Of a DNA stretch of 64,000 nt, positions 59,264-64,000 are shown piece by piece. Position 1 is the first letter of the stretch, and each line of letters begins with the position of its first letter. Made by a program: the position numbers and the translations under genes. The DNA is from Nymphaea colorata (lineage: Eukaryota; Streptophyta; Magnoliopsida; Nymphaeales; Nymphaeaceae). The DNA lies in NCBI RefSeq assembly GCF_008831285.2, contig NC_045148.1, forward strand, positions 23,913,878-23,977,877. The letters are read 5' to 3'. A model generated the notes under the pieces. The model was not told the origin of the DNA and made no database searches. It saw only the letters and a list, made by a program, of their open reading frames with translations.

Positions 59264-59790
59264 CACACACACACACAGGTACATACACACATACGTATAT
59301 GATAGAGTTTTAAATTATGATTATCTACCAAAGTTTCTTATTAGCTATCTCGATTGTATGACACTTGCAGGCCAGTAGGGAATAATTTGAGGGGTTTGTA
59401 TCTTTTGTTATTCATTGTCTTTCTAGAGTCCTGGGATTGGAGTTGGGAGTAGGGATGTTAATGTGTCAGATTCAAATAGGATACATCTTGAACTATATCT
59501 GTTTTTTTTAGATATTAACATATCCATATTGAGATTCTGATTCGAATACAAACAATGGATCTAAAATCCAATATCACAATCTGAATTCGAATTTTGAATC
59601 AATCTGGCTGATTTTCAAAATGTAAGAGCATTTGAATATAAGATTTTTATTTAAACTTAAATCCAATCCATATCTGAATCTGAATCCGAATCCAGTTGGA
59701 TATATATGTACATCCAAATATGAATCAGGATCCAGTCAGATGTCATTTCTTAAACCCGAATCCGATGCAATTTCTTAATTGGCTTGCATC
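58021..59790 (+). repeat. Direct duplication, second unit
   Basis: Same order of landmarks as 51951-53850. Its last ~430 bp (from 59363) are also the start of the near-identical inverted repeat. Confidence 0.7.
59208..59278. repeat. (TA)n(GA)n(CA)n compound microsatellite
   Basis: Three successive dinucleotide tracts; related to 53197-53284. Confidence 0.95.
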
Positions 59791-60623
59791 AGCTACTTAT
59801 CTTCCACAGGTATATATGATTGTGATATTTTTAGAGTCTTATGTGAAATAATTGCTTCTTTGTGTGCTTTAGCTTACGGATGCTGGATTTTTGTCATTCC
59901 AGTAACATAGGGATCCAAATACTAGAATCTGTATGTGATGGTCAGATCAACTCAGTGATTAATTATCATCTATAATCTCTATGACCAATCACCAGGTTTG
60001 ATTACTCGCTTGAAGCAAGATATGAGCATCAGAAATATATGTGAAGCATATTAATTGCGTGATTGAATTTTTATACTCATGGACAGGCCTGATGTGACAA
60101 AAAACATTCAGGAAGCACTTTGATAAAATTGAAATCCATTTAATTGATTAAAACATCAATAAAATTTGTTATGAAACATGGTCATTGATAAACTATTTTA
60201 CATGGACAATGCATTCGTAGTTCGTATGGCTCATGTACATATGTTGTTTGCATGTCCTCAACAGACAAGAATCTTCAGTTCATCTTCTTTTTTTAAACAG
60301 AAGTTATAAACTTTTTTCCTTTCTTGTATAAAACAATCCTAATCGTAAATACCTTTCTACCTAATGGCTTCAGACTGGATAACAATCCGCACTACTGAAT
60401 AATTCACTCGATTTAGGAGCCATTTAAGAGAACCTTGAGATAGGTCACTCGAGAATTGGAAGGAAGATAAGTTTGATTAGGCCTTTAAGTTGTGAAATCG
60501 CTGCACCATACAATTAATGAAACTCAACAAATCTCACATGCCCCATAGAAAAAATATGGATACATGTTTGAATTCTTTTAAGAGAACTTTTGTATCATAC
60601 ATATATAGGACTTCAGTTCTAAA

Positions 60624-60909
60624 TAGACCTGGGCATTGGGCCAGCCCGGCCCGATAAGAACTTGGTTCGGGCCGGCCTGATGTCCGAAATCTGAGCCCAG
60701 TCCTTGCCCAGTTATATAAAAAAATATTTAAATTCTTTTGAATATAAATTATACTTTAAATAACAGTATATATATATATATTAATAAAATAAATTAATAT
60801 TTGAAAGTTATCAGGATGGATCGGCCCCCATTGGGCTGACCCGGGCCGGCTTGATACATTATCGGGTGGGCTCGGACCCAGACCTGATCCAGCCCGATAA
60901 CAACGTCTA
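60624..60909 (-). mobile_element. hAT MITE, GGCC-word family, right arm
   Basis: Mirror of 26466-26750 with the same flanking octamer (GTTCTAAA on this strand). Confidence 0.9.
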
Positions 60910-61074
60910 GTTCTAAATCATAATCTTGCATTCTTTTTTAGATGTATATGTGAGAATACAACAAGAGAAAGGCAGGATTGAAGGTTCAATTGATCATAAG
61001 CCCATCAATTTCCAGGCCTCTTGCCCAAAACCAATTAGTGCAATTGTGTCATAGATTAGCATTAGCCAATTATA

Positions 61075-61481
61075 TTGTGCTTGATAATCATGTCTAATAT
61101 TGTTGAGTGGTTGAATTAGAATCTGGGATGGTCGGAAAGGTGTCAGCCAAAGCCGATGTCTACAATTACGGAATTCTGCTCCTTGAGATGTTTACAGGAA
61201 GAAAGCCTGCTGATGAACAGTTTGATGGGGATTTTAGTTTGAGGCAATGGGTGACTGAAGCATTTCCTGTTGCAATTTCAGATGTCATTGACAACCATCA
61301 TTTGAATGAAAGCAATACTACTCCAACTGAAAGATCAGCTGCTATGAATGAGCTGCTGGTAATGATAATGGAGATAGGCTTGTCATGTTCAAATGTGTCT
61401 GCAAATGAGAGAATGGACATGAAAGAAGTGGTTGTATGGCTGAGAAGGATACAACATAAGACAAAAATGATAGAAGGATAA
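61075..61481 (+). pseudogene. Receptor kinase C-terminal fragment, right arm
   Basis: The best preserved kinase piece. A short upstream stretch (ANYIVLDNHV) looks like a decayed catalytic-loop segment. The activation segment is missing, and from 61107 the frame reads SGMVGKVSAKADVYNYGILL, EMFTGRKPADEQFDGDFSLRQ, ELLVMIMEIGLSC and RMDMKEVVVWLRRIQ before a stop. This corresponds to kinase subdomains IX to XI of LRR-XII (XA21/EFR-like) receptor kinases. Without subdomains I to VIII it cannot bind ATP or phosphorylate. A TGA lies directly before the frame. It is duplicated in the left arm with a 1-base difference. Confidence 0.8.
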
Positions 61482-62179
61482 CTCAAATATATCCATAGAT
61501 GCAATGAGATTTAATTCCGGGGCATGACCAGCCATTGGCTAAAATAGTTGGAGGTGGAAATGTAGTTTGATTGCTTTCATGAAGGCTGTCACTTGCATTG
61601 CTCAATTACAGTTGCGTAAAGGATTTAATAAAGATATGCTTAATATGCTTGGGTGTTCTATTCCTAAGGCATTTGAGTGACTAATCTTGTAGAATAACTC
61701 ACATTTCCAGTGCAAGTTACGTGAAAGAGGCTTGGAACTTAGTCCATTTTTACAGTTTGTGCTTTATTCTAAGTAAGGACACCACTATACCATAGTTCAC
61801 ATAAATCCTTTCCATTTTCTAAAATTTTGATGTACTATATCCTCAGCACAATTTCTCAAACCAACCAAAAAAATGCACAACAAGAAGAATGAATAAAAGT
61901 GAACAATTCCAGTAAGTTTTGCACTGATGTCCAATGTTATCAAAAGAAAAGCCTTTGAATGAGGAGGATGAGAATTACATGCTGTGAGTATCATTGTGTT
62001 ATTTGAGTATGTAATATGTAATGGTCCTCTAACAAAGACCATGTGTCATGGACTAAAAGTGATCAAAATGACTCTGTTAGTTAAATAGAAGACCCTTCCC
62101 CCCACAAGCAAAAGTGAAACCTGGAAAATCTTCATTCTATTTCCTAGGAAGTAATATCTTTAATCTTTTCAAGCATACA
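61482..62179. other. Unannotated arm sequence
   Basis: Unrecognised sequence between kinase and Copia remnants, duplicated at 25200-25893. The minus-strand frame 61797-62042 (intact in both arms) has a hydrophobic segment (FYSFFLLCIFLVGL) but no family I know; probably chance. Confidence 0.35.
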
Positions 62180-62325
62180 AAAATGCACGCCGATGGCCAC
62201 ATTCATAAAATTATTTGCCGGTCACAGTTTGAAGTTTAAGTATAATACTTTATATTGAAGTATTGTGGGAGCATTGCAATTTGTGTCCCTCACCCAGCCA
62301 GATATCGCTTTTGTGTAAATAGGGT
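62180..62325 (+). pseudogene. Copia reverse transcriptase remnant, right arm
   Basis: Reads TPMATFIKL and, after a stop, SIVGALQF, with PDIAF in another frame: the conserved end of the reverse transcriptase region in Ty1/copia. It is cut at AAATAGGGT by the LTR-like element. Confidence 0.7.
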
Positions 62326-63345
62326 TGTTTGTGTCCTAAAATTCATTTAGGTTTGCTTTTGGAGTGTATCAAAAATTATTTTTATTTTCAAAAGAGAAAA
62401 AAAGGGACTAACCCCTCGGTACGAGGCTTGGCCATTCCTGACACCTTTATGATGGTTAACTAGTCTTAAGCTATGTTCATTCTCAATGCATTTCATATTC
62501 ACCCAAACATCATCTTCAACCTATATGTGGTGTGGTACTTGCTAAAGAAGTTTTAATTTTATAAAGCGAAGGATAAACCTTTTTCAAAACAGGTAGAGAG
62601 AGCGAGATAAAGATTTTTAAGAGAAAGAAAATATAGACAGAGAAAAACTAGTAAAAGAACAATAGATTTTAAGAGAAAATTAAGAGAGAGAAGTAAAGAT
62701 TTATAAGTGAGTGGAAAGAAATAAAGAGAAAAACTAGTAGAAGAGAAAGAGATAATTCATAATTGATTCTTGGTCTCAATTTTGAACATTTGAGTGATTG
62801 GGGCATGGATTTTCTGAATCTATTTTCTTAGTTTGGGCCCGATTTTGATTCTCGAGTGTAATTATGAACTTTTAACTTTCTTTTTGGATCTAGGGCAGGA
62901 TTTGGGATTTGGGTCTTGGATTTGGATTTGGGTTTGGGTTTAGATATAAGTTCCATTTTGGATCTCAAAATTTGAATTTTGATCTAAGGCTTAGTTTTAG
63001 ATCTAGAGCTCAGTTTTAGATCCAGATTGGGATCTATTGATCTGTTTTTTTAATCTAAAGTTGGAATTTGGATCCAGATCTGGATCTAAGGTTTGGTTTT
63101 TGGATATTGACTTGGGATTTTGGATTGGGCTTAGATCTAGATTTGACATGAATTATCAGCCTAGATTGAGGTAGGGCTTTGGAAGTTTAGATTTAAATTT
63201 AGATGAGTTCCAAAATATAGTCGATAACCAAATTGGAGGGTAATTGGATCAGAACAGCGATGAATTATTTGACACCCCAAATTGTTAAAAATAATTGTGA
63301 CAATGCTAGATGTATATGAAACTTGAAAATTTGGGGGTACTTACA
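62326..63345 (+). mobile_element. 1.0-kb solo-LTR-like element, right arm
   Basis: Starts TGTTTGTGTCC, ends GGTACTTACA, flanked by AGGGT and AGGTT. Removing it and one repeat rejoins the Copia frame with correct spacing. It contains the GATCTGGATC/GGATTTGGG words seen at 20190-20660 and near 47460-47540. Non-coding. Confidence 0.8.
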
Positions 63346-63880
63346 AGGTTCAGCGAATTTATTAGGATCCGGTAGAATCTCAATGGGGATCTGTCAAGAG
63401 AATATTAAGATTCATAAAAGCTACCATTCATTGTGGTCTAATCTTCAAAGTTCAAAACATACAAGAACAAAGAATTTCATATATATATATATAGCGATGC
63501 GGACGGGGCTGAATGCCCAAATGATTGATCGATGGTCAACATTTATGCAGCCTTCTTGGGACTGAATCTTCTTGTAGGAAGTTCAAAGAAACAACAAGTT
63601 TTTTCTACGTCTAGCAGACGATGCAACGTGGTAGACATATTTCCAGTTGAACTTGAAATAAGAACAAAAGAAATCCACCATCCATATGGTCTGACAATGT
63701 GAGTGCAAAATATTTATCAGCTATTCCAACTTTCTCATAATAGAAGCCAGCACGCACGTTGAAGTGGATTTTCATTTTGTTAGGGACAAAGTTGCTCAAG
63801 GCACTAGTGTTGTGAGACTAACATCATCCGAAGAGCAGATTGAAGGTGGTTGCAGGCAATCAGATCTTAGTGGTAAGTTG
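63346..63880 (+). pseudogene. Copia RNase H/C-terminal remnant, right arm
   Basis: SVKRILR, DADGAECPND, SSKKQQV and WSDNVSAKYLS are followed by a frameshift and HFVRDKVAQGT, the ordered landmarks of the Ty1/copia RNase H end. Two stops and at least one shift. Unlike 28606-29162, it breaks off after SSEEQI and runs into GGCC-word sequence. Confidence 0.8.
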
Positions 63881-63884
63881 GGAT

Positions 63885-63962
63885 AGGCTTGAGCATCGGG
63901 CCGGCCGGTTAGATAAGAGCCGGAATCAAGCTGGCCCGACACCCAAAACTTGAGTTCAGGCT
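63885..63962 (+). mobile_element. GGCC-word MITE end
   Basis: GGGCCGGCCGGTTAGATAAG and GGCCCGACACCCAAAACTTG; mirror at 23415-23495. It continues into the AT-rich middle at the window edge. Confidence 0.5.
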
Positions 63963-64000
63963 TGATTTGATTAAAATAAAAAACATTATTTAAATATAAA

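Larger units (their letters stand above)
59363..64000 (-). repeat. Near-identical inverted repeat, right arm
   Basis: Inverse of 23376-28012 apart from a few 1-base indels (for example a run of 7 T at 63045-63051 against 6 A on the left). It continues past the window edge. Confidence 0.95.

Overview
The window looks like flowering-plant nuclear DNA. It is AT-rich and full of short tandem repeats, with splice-signal-bearing gene remnants, plant receptor-kinase (LRR-XII, XA21/EFR-like) fragments, Ty1/copia retrotransposon remnants, and hAT-, Harbinger-, CACTA- and Mutator-type non-autonomous elements. I see no intact protein-coding gene, no tRNA or rRNA, no CRISPR and no operon-like structure. 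Recognisable coding sequence is broken by stops, frameshifts, deletions or insertions. The species cannot be named from the sequence. A run of 100 N (28013-28112) marks a contig join.

Layout. 1-6.6 kb: a receptor-kinase C-terminal fragment, a defective two-exon gene of unknown function, and a Copia LTR with its primer binding site. 6.6-15.5 kb: mostly unrecognised or very AT-rich DNA, a 1.2-kb fold-back element and dispersed repeats. 15.5-24 kb: repeats, a CACTA-type terminus, an RLP29/PII-2-like LRR pseudogene and two hAT MITEs. 23.4-28.0 kb: a segment that recurs almost unchanged and inverted at 59.4-64.0 kb; it holds a kinase fragment and a Copia pol remnant split by a solo-LTR-like insertion. 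28.1-30.3 kb: an older, diverged inverted copy of the 21.5-24.6 kb region. 30.9-34.7 kb: three nested transposons, the innermost carrying a cytochrome P450 (CYP90/CYP724-like) fragment. 36.0-42.3 kb: an inverted, diverged copy of 13.4-19.9 kb. 43.1-48.0 kb: the N-terminal half of an LRR receptor kinase, split by a 4.0-kb TG...CA element that carries about seven 174-bp tandem repeats. 49.0 kb: an orphan exon of an EXS-domain protein. 50.5-59.8 kb: inverted copies of the 1-5 kb blocks plus a direct duplication (52.0-53.9 and 58.0-59.8 kb).

Overall, blocks met from left to right before the N gap recur in reverse order and orientation after it. This suggests one old, large inverted duplication later broken up by insertions, with a much younger or artefactual near-perfect inverted repeat on top. 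Three MITE-like families made of word-like repeats (GGATTCGGAT-type, GAGCTCGAGC-type, GGCCGGGCC-type) make up much of the remainder, and several have hAT-style ends and 8-bp target duplications. No cooperating gene system is present; the interest lies in genome architecture and transposon-mediated gene capture.
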